Below, piece after piece: positions 1 through 12,415 of a DNA stretch of 64,000 nucleotides. The first letter of the stretch is position 1; every line of letters begins with the position of its first letter. Where the stretch lies: NCBI RefSeq assembly GCF_032062135.1, contig NC_092862.1, positions 97,776,547 to 97,840,546 on the forward strand, in the 5' to 3' direction. The notes beneath the pieces are model-generated. The model saw only the letters and a list, made by a program, of their open reading frames with translations. It ran no database searches and was not told the origin of the DNA. The stretch is from Pyxicephalus adspersus. Its lineage: Eukaryota; Chordata; Amphibia; Anura; Pyxicephalidae. Made by a program: the position numbers and the translations under genes.

Positions 1-620
1 GCTTTGTTTTGCACAGTTTTTTTTAGTTTAAAATCTCACCAGCAGCATCTGGCAGAGATTGAGATTTTACAAAGCTTGCCAAACACCCAAACTCAAACTA
101 ATGACAACACGCATGCCAAACATGCCTAGACGCCTAGAAGTTTTTGCTTTTAATGAATTTCTTTCCACATTCAGAGGGCCATCTGAATGCTTTAAAGAAG
201 CACTTAATATACACGTTGCAATACGATATACAAATCACATGTATTATAACTTGTATATCTTTATAACACACAAAACACACTTATCTTCTTCATTTTCTGA
301 ATTTACAATGTTAAATATTGAAATTCTGAAGGATCGTTTTTTAAAAAAGAAAACTTTTGTTATAATGTTTGTAAATATGTGGGCTTCCCCTTCCTGTCTT
401 TGAATTCCAGCTTAAATTGCCTGTGTTGCTGTTGCACAGAAAAATGTATTCCTCTTTGTAAATTGATTGAATTTAGAACACTTGGAGCCAGATGGTTCAT
501 GGGAAGTACAGAACAACCTATTGGACCAAATGTACCAGTGACTGGTGTACCATGATTTTTGATTTAAGTGAACTGGTTTAGCCATCTCCACTTAATACAA
601 CTCTAAGACTGATTATATTA
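1..620. other. Unique AT-rich DNA, no gene seen
   Basis: I see no repeat, exon or RNA gene here. An open frame at 59-403 (114 codons, plus strand) has no recognisable domain and low-complexity content typical of chance frames in AT-rich DNA. Confidence 0.6.
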
Positions 621-628
621 CTGTAGCA

Positions 629-1007
629 CAGGAGTCAGCGAACTATGGCCTTTAGGCCAGATATGGCCTAGCCAGTAGTTTGTTCCGGCCTAACACCCCC
701 TGGTCGATCCGGCCTAATGCCGCCCGGCGGGTTGCCGGTGGATTGGCCAGGGGGCGTTACGAACTACCGGAGCCGCAGGAGCTCCGGTGCCACCCCCTTG
801 CAGTTGCTCCGCTATTTACTGATTGTCCAAAGAAATTTATAGGGTTTACTGATTTATTGATTTATTGATACTTACACCGTGGTATATAGGGAAACCTCCA
901 TGAAGGTAAATCCCTCTCCTTCACAATGCATATGGACGGGTCCGGCCTAGTGTGCTCCTGATCACTCCATAAATGGCCCAGTGGCCATAAAATTTTGCCG
1001 ACCCCTG
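629..1007. mobile_element. Non-autonomous hAT element (MITE), 379 bp
   Basis: The ends are inverted: the left begins CAGGAGTCAGCGAACT, and the right, read in reverse complement, begins CAGGGGTCGGCAAAAT. The element is flanked by a perfect 8-bp direct repeat CTGTAGCA (621-628 and 1008-1015). CAG-type inverted ends with an 8-bp target duplication are the signature of hAT transposons. The interior is GC-rich compared with its surroundings, and the 62-codon frame inside (680-868) is not transposase. It would have needed a transposase supplied from elsewhere. Confidence 0.9.
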
Positions 1008-1015
1008 CTGTAGCA

Positions 1016-2876
1016 GGAAGACTATATTACTCAGAACTAAAGCATGAAATATGAAGTGAGTGGCATGTGTGTGATTTTATTATCAGTGACAGTAGGAGGG
1101 TAATTGGTAATTAAAGCAAGCTATAGTTTCATTTTCAAAAAAAAAAAAAAAAAACTCCTCGCCTGCGTAGGTTTTCCAGCCTTGCCAAACAAGATTCCAT
1201 GGAACTTGATTACACAAAGAATTTCGGGTAAAGATGGCAGTGCCCACGCTGGAGTGGGGACAAGTGAGTGTGATTAAAAAAAGGCATTGGTATTTTATTT
1301 CAAAAGGGACATTGATTGTTTTTTAATTTAAGGCTTTAGTTCTCTTTTAAGAGTTGTAAAATCCTTGTAATGTATGCAAGTGACAAAACAGTAATGGAAC
1401 AATGATTTTGGTGGCCTAAAGAGACATTGGCACCTACCCATTCAGTTGTTAGTCCTTCTCCCTTGCACTGCATTCATCCCCCTTCTCCCACCTCCATGCC
1501 ACAGGAGCCCTTCTTGAATAAATTTGACTGTCAAAAAGGGTCATAGCTTACACAGGTGGATGACATACCTAGCCCCCTTCCTATTGTTACAGTGCTGTTG
1601 GGGAGTATGTGATCTCCCTTGTTACCCTTGTGTTACACTGCTAAAGCTTAGGTGCCAACCTTCAGAGCAAAGGGATGGTAAAGGGTATTGGGCAAGTAAA
1701 CAGAGAGGTTGATTAAATTAAGAGATATACACTGTTTACTTTGCAAATTAAACTATTCCTGTGCAAGAGGTTTCACTAAGCTTAATTAAAGTGGAAAATG
1801 GATTTTTAATCGCACAAGATTAAAAAGCAGCACTTCACATTCACTAAGCTGTAAAATATACTTTGCATTAGAAATAATCACATTGCAGTGACCAACCTAT
1901 ATTTCTTTAGTAAATCAACCCCATTTTCATTAGCCTTTCAAGGGCTTGGAGAAAAAACATGACACCTAATTCAATATTAAAAATTATTGAAAATGTAAAT
2001 ACCAGACTACAATTAGGCCATGATAATAGATTTTCTAATATAAAGCTTAAATTAGTAGACCTAGTCTTTTATTAAGGGCATAAGAAAAAATTGATTAGGT
2101 TCCTTATAGTGTAACATTACCTAATTTTGAGATCTGTTGTCAGAATGTTGGTCCATTAAACCATGTTGATATACATAGAAAATTGTCATCATAATAAATC
2201 TTGTTCATAATTTTGTGCAGAAATGAACATAAGTTGACGGTTTTCCACAAAGTGAATACTTTGACCTTGATATTTATCGGGCTTAGTATCTGAGATGTGT
2301 AGAGAAACTCAATAGCAAAAGGAAATAAAAAGACAAACACAGATGCAATGCCAGAAGTTTTTATTTCAGGTAATTGCTATTCAGTATCTGATTTTGGCAC
2401 AGCATTCAGGATTTATATAGTATACGGACTTGAGAGAATTTCAAATAAAACAATTGCCCTATTCCGAGTGATTAATCTATCCCCTGAAAAAGAATAATTC
2501 CCAAGAATGCGAACAATGTAAATCATCAAAATGATTGAAGAGTCTCTTGCTAAGAGGATAGCTTCATATTGCTGAAATGAGGATGAGGCAGGTTCACACA
2601 TCTTGAAAGGATTTTAAACATCCATGCAAGTGTATTTATGTTGATAGTTATTTAGCTTCCTATCTTTCAAGTGGAAATATAAGTTGTGGCTCAGATCTTG
2701 ACAGTCTGTATAGACGATTGGAGATAACATTTGATTGTCTTTTCTATTCAGAATTGGTCTAGGGGTTCAGTTTGACACTTGCAAACTTTGTGCTAATAAA
2801 AGATAATTAGATAATATATTCAAAATAAAAGGTAATTTATTTTTATGATATAGTATATAGGTTAGGTACCAATATT
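1016..2876. other. AT-rich DNA, no gene seen
   Basis: It contains an A-run at about 1137-1155, which could be a retroposed tail, but no element body can be recognised beside it. The short open frames (1524-1712, 2140-2340, 2413-2601) look random. Confidence 0.5.
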
Positions 2877-2906
2877 ATAATAATAATAATAATAATATAA
2901 TAATTA
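2877..2906. repeat. (TAA)n microsatellite
   Basis: A simple trinucleotide run broken by single-base changes. In this window such runs often mark the 3' end of the L2-type LINE, but no LINE tail sequence adjoins this one. Confidence 0.85.
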
Positions 2907-4132
2907 TAAAATAATGCAAACTGTACAATATGCCACAATGGTAACTAAAACCATTAAGCCTAAAATTTGAAACTGCCCTTTATGACATTTTTTACATAGG
3001 CTATATGTAACTAACCACAACTGAAATCTGAGATCACATGAACAACCCAAACACATATCTGTAAAAGTAGACTTAAATTATGTAACAAGGTTTTTTAGGT
3101 ATCTTTATAGCCACAAGTGGTGAGTCAAGCTCCATTCACTTTTGCGGTGCCGCAATTAACGATCATTTTAAACCCCCAAAACATTATATATTTTCTGAAA
3201 GCAGAAACACTTTGAAATAAAATTGTGCATGTTCCAATGTGGCATAACATAATAACTACCACTTATATTAACCCCATATCTCATTCATTTATTTTGTAAT
3301 TCACACAAATGTTGCCATTTTACACTAGCTAAAAGCCCTGCCCTGGCAGCACAAAAATAAACTATTACATACTATATTAACTGGGAGTTGTTTATATGCT
3401 GATAAAGCTGCCACCCATTGACTACGTAGCAGCAGGGTTAATGCATATATAGGAAACCAAAGGCACTGTGGGTTAGCTAAAAAGCACAGCAGCTAATATT
3501 TTCTGCTTGGAAGTTCAGAATGACTGGGGATAAAGGGATGCTTCATCGCGCTCTTGCATTGATTTGTGTTTAAAAATTTCATCTTAAGCTGTTGAGTTTT
3601 GTACAGAACAGGCTGATGAGTCCCTGAAGATATGTGAAAAACAGGAGTGTATTGGCTCAAAAGGAGAATCAAAATGTGATATTTCATATTTACCGGAAAA
3701 TTGAAAATTTGAAAATTTTTATTTAGACCTGACCATGTGAAATAAATAAAATATGGGCAAACCACTTATTTCAACAAACCAAAACCTAAAGCTTACATAA
3801 GTTTGCCACATAACAAAAAAGTCCTGGCTGTGTATACACGCTGCAACTCTGCAAAATTGTTTTGGAAGTCCTTATACTACCTGCTAAACCCTAACACTCA
3901 CCATTAAGCTCCATAAACAGATGTGTGGAAGCCTGTTGACCTTCACAGATATCTCCAGCATCTTCCATCTATCATTGTGGTTTTCAAAAATATTCTTAGT
4001 ACTATGCATCCATAAGAGTGATTGCATCCATGAGAGGTCTATCCAACACATGTAGAGCTAGGATTCTTCACCATATATTTACGGCCTCAACCTACAACTG
4101 ATTCCATGAACCATATAATCTCAAGCCAGCCC
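2907..4132. other. AT-rich DNA, possibly an old retroelement body at its 3' side
   Basis: No gene is recognised. The part from about 3800 onward leads into the hammerhead-like core at 4133 and may belong to the same decayed element. This is inference from position only. Confidence 0.35.
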
Positions 4133-4161
4133 CTGAGAAAGCCTTGTGAAACGCGTTGGTC
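4133..4161 (+). ncRNA. Degenerate hammerhead-ribozyme-like core
   Basis: The sequence reads CTGAGAA, a short arm, then GAAAC, GCGTTG and GTC. A hammerhead needs CUGANGA, a stem, GAAA, a short stem III and a UH cleavage site. Here the invariant G of CUGANGA is A and the stem II arms no longer pair, so it would be inactive. Related cores lie at 13905, 17856 and 53797. Such motifs are known in Penelope-like and other retroelements of animals; the link is inference. Confidence 0.4.
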
Positions 4162-4646
4162 AAAACTAGACTGGACCGGTCACGTTTTATGAATGTGGTA
4201 GACATATCATGTATAGCATCAATATGATGTTTCAACAGGGTTGGTGTTATATGATATGATTACTATGTAATTATATAATTATGTATGAATTATTTTATCA
4301 ATACATAATGAAGTTTTTATCAACTTGAGCCTCAAACTGTCTTTTCTGTTTCTTTGTATGGTAAATAATTTTAAGGGGTTGCCACTGACAATACCTTTGA
4401 GAGATAGAAAACCCTATAAATTTCTTTGGACTATGTGAATACTTTTCTGTGCTCAGTGATTTATAAGGTTATTACAACTAACTAGATGGATGAAGTATGC
4501 TAACCTTCCCACAGCATTTTTAAATTCTGCCGAAGAAATTCTCCAATGTTGAATGACTCAGCTTCAATGTTGAATGGCTCAGCATTATAAAGAATGGGCA
4601 AATGTCTAGGACTTCTAGACTGCCGAGGATGCATCTGCCTGTCTAT
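4162..4646. other. AT-rich DNA, no gene seen
   Basis: Probably the trailing part of the element carrying the ribozyme-like core: it includes a 'GTCTTTTCTGTTT' stretch also seen after the similar core at 53.8 kb (near 54040). Confidence 0.35.
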
Positions 4647-4869
4647 GAGCCTGATTTACTAAAGCTCTCCAAGGCTGGAGAGAATACACTTTCATCAGTA
4701 AACCTGGGCGATCCAAAAATCTGAAATGGATTTCTCAAAGTCATTTGCTATTTCTTAGCAAATGTTTTCATTTCTGAGCCAGATCCATTCCAGTTTTTTT
4801 TGGATCACCCAGGTTCTCTGATAAAAGTGTATACTCTCTAGTCGTGGAGAGCTTCAATAAATCAGGCCC
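4647..4869. mobile_element. Palindromic MITE, copy A
   Basis: This is one of eight copies of a fold-back family whose ends read GGGCCTGATTTATTAAAGC and its reverse complement. The two halves are near inverted repeats of each other (GCTCTCCAAGGCTGGAG, CACTTTCATCAG, CCTGGGCGATCC) around a short centre. The length is 223 bp. The candidate 3-bp duplication here is imperfect (TAT/CAT). There is no coding capacity. Confidence 0.8.
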
Positions 4870-7410
4870 CATGCCCAGACTAAAACTTTGTACATGTGTC
4901 AGAGAATTGTCACTCAAGACGACCCCCCCAATATCATTTAGTATTCCTCCATGGTGGATCAATTCAGCAACAATCCGGGGGCAATCGCCTTTATGCTGCA
5001 TAGCAGTGATATAGAACATACCATTAAATAAAATAAAATACAATAAATATGTATACTGCATAAAGATACATAATGCATTACCACAATTAAAAGTCTTTTA
5101 AGCCGGAAATATTAGAATATAGTTTGCATCATTACCTAGACCCACATATGTAAAAAAATGTGGAATAGAGTTTTAGGTTTTTGTTTTCTTAACTTTGCTG
5201 GTTTAGGTTTTCAGTGCAGCTTGATCCAGAAAAATGAGTTTCTGAAGAGGGTTTATGTTGAAAAAAAGGGATCAGACATTTGATTTAGGCTTACCAGGAA
5301 GTGCTGAGTGAAATGGGATTAGAGGAAGTCTGAAGAAATCCTTAGCAGCTTGTTTTAAACAAGTGTTGCCAAAGTGTCGAAAATTCAACACCTATCTGTC
5401 CCTAGATCTGGAAAGACTTTATGATGTGCTATAACCAGCTTTAGTTCATTAAAAGGTCATTAAATATCATTTGACATTATCACTGCTTTCTGATCATTAC
5501 GCAATAGAATGTTAATATCAGTTTCAAAGCCCACACAAAGCAGTATAGTTATATATATAAGACCAGGAAAGGAAGTATAATGCAGCCTCAGTAAGTCAAG
5601 AAAGTTGGTGGGTCTTTTTAGATGTAAAAGCAGTAGGATTGTATCACTGAGTAATCTTTATTAGGACACCATGAACTTAGGGAAAAAAAAGTTTAGGATG
5701 AGGAAACTTAATGAAATAAAGATCCCTGAATTGCTTCACAGACCATACGACGATTTCATGCAGAGAGGCACACACATTATTACAGCTATTTGAGCATTGC
5801 CGAGCCTGGGAAATTTCATACACAAATAATGAAGGCTCTATAGAATCCCACCATGTGGCCAGGCTTAAATTTCCATAAAAATATTTACATCAGTCTTTAA
5901 ATTTGGCCAAATACTATTTTCAAGTCAAATAAAAATATATCTCTGCTTCTTATCTGCAATAACATATCATTTTATTCTCTGTCAGCAGTAAAAGATCTGT
6001 ACAGGAATCATAGCATGTAAAAAGTAGGAAAGGCTGGTCCCATCATGCTGGGAGTATATAAGAATGATGTAACAGCACCGCTTAGATCAGAGCAATGTAA
6101 TAAACACAAGGTCAACTGAGACCCAGAATGGAGCATTTCATTATTCCAGACATACTACCTGATCATGTGAGCCCATATTCCAAAATGTTTAAGGTTAATT
6201 TTGCCAAAGTCAATAATGTTTCTTTTGGCTCTTCAAAAAGCTCATGTTATCTCAAACGAACATTAGATATCAGAAAAAAAACGGTGCTAAGAGAAAAAAA
6301 AATGGCTGCCATTGATCTTGTGCTGAAAGGCTAGTTCTTTGTCCTCCATTGACTTTATTATTTCCGAGTTAGCATACGTGAATAAGCATATATCAAATAA
6401 TGCCACATTGAGGTCAGAACTTCTAATCCTTTATACATCATTCCAGATCAATGGCTTAGAAAATACTGAAGTTATTGAATCAACAAAACAACCAGGCATT
6501 CAGAACTAGCATTTTAGAAAGAAATGGTAATATTGACAGTCTTTATTTTCTTATGTTATTAAGGTTAGCTTTATTTATTGAAATATTTAGAAGCAACAAA
6601 TAACTTTTCCCAAAAACGTTTTGATTCATGTTTTCCTTTTGCTTAAATAATTTCTATGATAGGCATTCTTTTTTAAGCATTCCTATAGCAGAGAAGGATG
6701 AAAGTGGAAAAACATCAGGGAATGTTTCAGTGAATGTGAGACTGTTTTTTTAATGGAACCGCTAGTGAATAAAACATGGTATCAAAAAAAGTCGTAGTTA
6801 TACAAATGTTGAAATAAATGTATAACATTAGCACCCAGGGCCAGCCCCACAAACATTCAGTAATCATGCAGCTATGAAAATGTTTTATTCTTTGTAGGTT
6901 TATTACTCGAGAAATCCAGACAGAATATAAAAGAAGAAGAGCTAGAAGCCTGAAGGTATATATAAATGTCAGAAACTGAGATCAATAATATTAAGTTAGA
7001 TAAACACACAGCTATTAATTAATGTATTAATTAATTGTTTGTTCTTTCTTTGACCACTGGATTCATCAATTTTCAGTCCCCTTACTTTACAGTACTCCAA
7101 AAAAACACACACACAAGAAATTGAGTCAAAATGGCCACAGCGGCCTTTTATTTATAACCATCAAGCCATTCACGTTCAAAATTAAGCAGATAATGTAAAT
7201 ACTGTAGCTTTTTATTTGTCATGTCGTGGTTTTGAAAATGCATTTTGCCTACTAATGCATTATGTTGTTCTTTAGATGTATTTGTAAAGCTGCCTTTCTT
7301 AACCTCGTGCCATAATTCAAACTGATGTCTGGATTTCTGTTTTTCATATTTTTTTTTTTATATTGTAGACCTGTAACTTACTAAAATATGTCCAAACAAG
7401 GGTCTAGTAC
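4870..7410. other. AT-rich DNA, no gene seen
   Basis: No exon or classifiable repeat is recognised. A 33-nt stretch at 5468-5500 recurs at 8312-8344 with two differences, pointing to an old dispersed repeat. Open frames at 4768-5061 and 6128-6334 have no visible domain. Confidence 0.5.
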
Positions 7411-7560
7411 AGTGGTCGCCACCTTTTTAGTTCTGCGGACCACTAAAATCACCGGCTCCTGACTGCGCATGTGCGGGGAGCCGGGTGTCAATCAAAGGGG
7501 AGAAACCTCCCCCATAGTGAGATCATCGTGACATCAGATCTAAGCCTGCGATGGGAGAGT
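7411..7560 (+). mobile_element. hAT-like left end, truncated
   Basis: The block starts CAGTGGTCGCCACCTTTTTAG and is GC-rich inside AT-rich DNA, as in many hAT MITEs. The matching right end (GGCGACCACTG) was not found before the next repeat at 7792, so it is incomplete or decayed. Confidence 0.5.
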
Positions 7561-7791
7561 GGGCGGGTTATATACATTTTTTTTTTATTTGTTTGTTTTT
7601 TTAAATACTTTTTAATTTAATATTTTGATATTATTTTGTGTTTCAAACTTTATTATACTCATACTATTATATTATAATGTAAAATAAATTTTCATGAAAA
7701 ACTACTTTATATACTAAAAACAGTAACAGTATATACTAAATATACTGTTTTTAGACATATAAATCCGGAGAGAAATGAACCGCCCAGGAGG
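7561..7791. repeat. AT-rich tract with a short inverted repeat
   Basis: The DNA is T/A-rich and includes a 12-bp inverted pair CTAAAAACAGTA (7714-7725) with TACTGTTTTTAG (7743-7754). There is no gene. Confidence 0.6.
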
Positions 7792-8003
7792 TTAAAGCTC
7801 TCCAAGGCTGGAGAGATTACACTTTCATCAGTGAAGCTGGGTGATCCAGCAAACCTGTAATGGATCTGGTTCAGGATTAAAAACATTTGCTAAAATATAG
7901 CAAATAACTATTAGGAATCCATTCCAGGTTTACTGGATCATCCAGCTTCACCGATAAAAGTGTATTCTCCCCTCAGCCTTGGAGAACTTTAATAAATCAG
8001 GCT
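7792..8003. mobile_element. Palindromic MITE, copy B (left end truncated)
   Basis: It shares the internal blocks of copy A (GCTCTCCAAGGCTGGAG, CACTTTCATCAGTGAAGC, GGTGATCCAGCAAACCTG) and the mirrored right half. The first ~12 bases of the left terminal repeat are missing and the copy begins at TTAAAGCTC. Confidence 0.8.
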
Positions 8004-11000
8004 TATTGTCTGAATGTCTTTCTATTGGGTTATATTTTATGGTAATGCATTATTTATTAAAATGTATTTGGAGTTTTTTTTTTTTTGTGGGAGCCAGAAG
8101 CTGCTTCTTAATACATTTTGTTTTACATTCAGTTACCAGCATGAAACAGAATAGGTTTTTCATGCGTAGCTCTTTAATTTAGATTGGTATTAGTTTAAAG
8201 CAAAAACTATGATATATATAAAGTGTATGTAAACCCAAACAATCAATTCTCTTATTTGCACCTTTTTAGTCTGTAGTAATTTTACAGTTGAAGCTTTTTG
8301 TCATATTTGACCATTTGACATTATCACTACTTTCTGGTCATTACATGGTATCTTAATTAATGAACACCTTTTAAAAACATGTTTTCCCCACAGTAACACA
8401 TATTTCATATTTAAAGGGTTGTATGGGACCTAAAATATTTCCATATGAGTGTAATCAATTAGCATTTGGTGCAAAACATGATATTAGATTATTTGTTTTA
8501 AGGCCTAATTGTCAAAAATGAATAATGGATATTAAGTGTGTGCTTAGATTACAAAATGGCAATGTGCAACTAAACTATTTGTCTAATTACTGAAAGCAAA
8601 AGTTGACACCACAGACTCAATTTGTTATGTGATAGTATAACTATGACATAGGCCAAATGACCAAAAAGACCAAAATAAATTTTTATTTTTATTAGAATTC
8701 TTTGGTTGGCATAAAAGAGTTTTTAATAATCTAATAGTTGAGCATAATTGCTGACCATCATGTAGGGGGCTATAATATATATTTAATATATAAATATATA
8801 TATAAAACAAATATTCAACAACTTTTTGTGCCATGGATTTCTAGATAGATTTCAGATCATGTCTATTTTGTATAGAGGATAACTGTGGCCAAGCAATGAG
8901 CTTTCAATTCTTTTTACCAGTAATTGAGCTATAAAACAAGGCATCATTGACTTTAAAATTACCCTCAAAGTTGACAGAGGATCAAATATATAAGCAAAAT
9001 GGTATTATCACACCCATGGAGGAATATGGATGGCAAAGTGGGGTACACTTGAATAAGTCTAGGTAAACAAGTGTGGGGGATGTTCCATTATAGTAATCAT
9101 TTGTATTCTTCTGCAGCTATTTACTTTTTTTCTGCTCTGTAGGTTTTACCTAATCTTTGGATTATAATTTCGTTCTGCCTGTGAAGAAGAATCAATATTA
9201 GCATCTAAGTTATGAATATATTTCCCCATGGCCAATCACTAAAGAGTTTGCTCAGTGGTATGTTTGGAGAAACCTTCTAAACCCTCCATCTGGGGCCAGT
9301 GTAATAAATCTACTGAATTTTAGCTGCCTTGCTGGAAGAAGATGTTTGCCTGGAGGGAGCATTTTGAAACTGAATCTTCTATGGTAGGTAGAAAAAGTTT
9401 TTCAACAGGAATGTTGTAGAAGTTTTTCTGCTTGGCATTAGAAGAATGATTCAGTACTTACAGATTAAGGTAACCATTGTTTTTCTGCACAGGTAATGTC
9501 TATTCTGCAATCAAAGTTTCTTTCATGCCTGTCCCCAATTATCAGTGTACAATGACGAGTATCCTTACATGAATTAACTCACATATATTGTATATATTGT
9601 CACCTGGCCAATCAAGATGGCCAAAATCCCTGAACCCAGGAAAAGGATAGGGACAGAATGGCGTCTCTCTGAGTAGAAGTCAGCAATAAAAATACAGGGA
9701 TTAAAATGACTGGCCAAGGTTGCTTTCTGGGGAGTGGATGTACCCGGGAGAGGAAATATTCAGGGGGTCGATCACCAAAAGGGTAGAAAGAAATGGTGGT
9801 ACAAAATGTTTCTCCGGAGCATTTGGTCTCTAAAGATGTTGTTGCAGAAAAATGTGTCAGCAGCATGTCACTTACTTCGACCATATTTTTACAACTGACA
9901 AGAAACAACAAATAGTGGTCGCTACAGAAATAAATCAGTTGTATTATTTGTGTTTGTATTGATTGTGTTTGGATTGAACGTTATTTTCAAACTAATTAAC
10001 TCCCCCCCAAAAAACTGACATATGCTTGACAGTGACATAACGTTAGTTATCAGCAAAAAAATTGTCAGTAATAAAAAAATAAAAGCTCAAAATGACACAA
10101 TGACAAAACTTGCCTGTAAAATAGGATTGCCTGTGCATATAGCATGGTGGATGTGAACATAATGTATATACTACCAGACCTAAATTTATTCTAACTTGGT
10201 AAAGTGGACCTAAACTTTAACAACCAAATATTTCGAATAATATAACTGAGGACATTTTGGAGCCATATTAGGCTAGTTTTGTTTTCCTTTTGTGTGTTAT
10301 TCATGCTGTATGGGCGCAAGGAAAAGGAAAATACATGTTATCAACAAAGAGAACTCATTCAGTTACTGGACCCTACCCTTGATGGTGCCATAAGTATAAT
10401 CTATTTATTAGCGTCTTAAATGGGTGGGATATGATCACGACGGAAAATTGGAAGACTCAAAAGTATATGCAACCTGCTTAAATTTTTTAATTATGTATTA
10501 AATGCACAATTTTGAACCATTCTTTATTAGATTACATTTTGGTACTAATCTCTATAACATTTGTTCAAGTATAGGTCTGCCTTGTTAATTGAGCACTTGC
10601 AGAGAATTGGTGACAGCAGACAGAAGACATACATCTTCTTTAAAATAACCCCTGCATTTTAAAGTACTGTGCATTTTCTCAGACACCTGTTCCCTGGCTA
10701 GAATTGAAAAAATATATATGTATTATAACCACATTTCCAATTGTTAGGCTGTCTACTTAGTGTGTATCAGAATACCTGGACTCTCAGTTAGAGATAATGT
10801 TAAACACCAAGCACTAGACTGATAAGTGTTTTTCATTCTGCTAAAATTACTGGCGGATGATAAAAAGCAGAGCCAGGAAAGTCTGACCCAGTGCAGGGAA
10901 CTCCTCGCTCTGTTAGCACCACTTACTTTACACCTAGCCAGCACATTTGGTTTGTTAATCCAGACAGCACAAAATCATGTTCACATTACATTACAAAGGA

Positions 11001-12061
11001 GATGGAAAGAAAACTACCCAAAAGTTATTGAAAGAGTTTAGAAAACGAAAAAGGGCCAAAACATTAATTACAACAAATAACACCATTTATTTTCACATTT
11101 AGTACAATGTGTGACTTTGGAACTCAGTTCGATAACCCAAACTCTTGTTCAAATACATACAATCATTCAGGACATATGAACGGTGTAAATAGGAAATACC
11201 AAAGCAAAAAAGGCCTAGGTATTGCAGCCATTATATTAGATAACTTAGCATATTCCTTACCCCTCCTTTATTCCCCAGCCCCCCAAAATGTCAGTCTTGC
11301 TCCTAGCCTCAGTTTTATGATTTGTTTGCTATCATTTATCTTGCTGATGTCTCCTAAACATTCTGTTGATCATCAATTGTCATCTTACCCAATCAAAATG
11401 AAAATTCAGACAGCTGGATATCATTTCAAAATGATCTTAAAAAGTACAGTATATGTGCCTATAAGTTCATTACTAAGTTTGGAAAGTTGATTTGCATAAA
11501 AATGGTTTTGTCCGGGGGTAATGTGGTATTACTCCCCCCTCCCCTCGGGGTCTTTTCCACTGCCTTCTCAGTACAGGCCAGTAGGAGAGCTTACTGCAAT
11601 TCTTAAAAGGAGAAGACCTGATGGGGCATCAACATTTAAAATGGATAATATTTGTTTGATAGTAAACAGTCAACTTCTTATTTTTAACATAAGTCAACAA
11701 AACGTAATAGATCAGTTACAGTTAGATTGTATTAAATTGAGTAGCTGTAATAAATTGACTTCTACCTGATTAATTTTAATTCATTAGTGAAATGTGTCCC
11801 CACCAACAATACGGACAATACGAATAATACAGAATCTGTGACCCCACAACACAATAATGAAAGTAGACAAATAGTAAATTTACCCTTTAAACTTAAAATC
11901 CCAGCAATGAAATTCTGCTAAGTACTAGTCAAGCAAACACAAATAGTATTATAGTAGTTGATGCTAGGAGGTATGACTGAAGATTTGATGATATGTTTCA
12001 ACTGTGGCTAACTTATTCCAGTAAAGTGAAGAAATTATTTGTCTTTCATATGAGGAAGAAG
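8004..12061. other. Mostly unique AT-rich DNA, no gene seen
   Basis: No exon or RNA gene is recognised. About 9603-9925 is richer in G and C than its flanks and holds a 99-codon minus-strand frame. It looks like a piece of a dispersed repeat, but I cannot assign it. A 127-codon plus-strand frame at 11107-11490 has no domain that I recognise. Confidence 0.45.
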
Positions 12062-12213
12062 GTATGAACTGTCTAAGATGAGTGAAAGAGAACATCCCCA
12101 GAGGAAATGTAAGACAACGCCATATTTTCTTTCTTCATACCAGAAATAAAGTATGAACTGTCTGAGATGAGTGAGCACGAACATGGCTTAAGGAGATATA
12201 AGGCAAGGCCAAA
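12062..12213. repeat. Diverged tandem duplication, period about 89 bp
   Basis: GTATGAACTGTCTAAGATGA begins at 12062 and GTATGAACTGTCTGAGATGA at 12151. The similarity continues for about 60 bp in each unit, to ACAACGCC and GCAAGGCC. Only two units are seen. Confidence 0.7.
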
Positions 12214-12415
12214 AGCCTTACACTACATTTAAACACAAAACTATTGGGATTAATTCTGGCCACAATTTCTTGGTATAAAGGGCCAATGACTATAGTTGTT
12301 GGCATGGTTGTTGCATTTGCAAGAACTGTATTACTCATCAAAATAGTTTTTTTCCATTGGTTTATACCCATAATAATTTTATAGAAAAAGTTACATTTAG
12401 AAAAAGCAATGAAAC

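Noticed and set aside
59..403. 114-codon open frame near the left edge
   Set aside because: No domain, no splice or promoter context; the length is within chance for this window.
11107..11490. 127-codon open frame
   Set aside because: It looks like ordinary AT-rich translated noise; I recognise no motif and no flanking splice sites.
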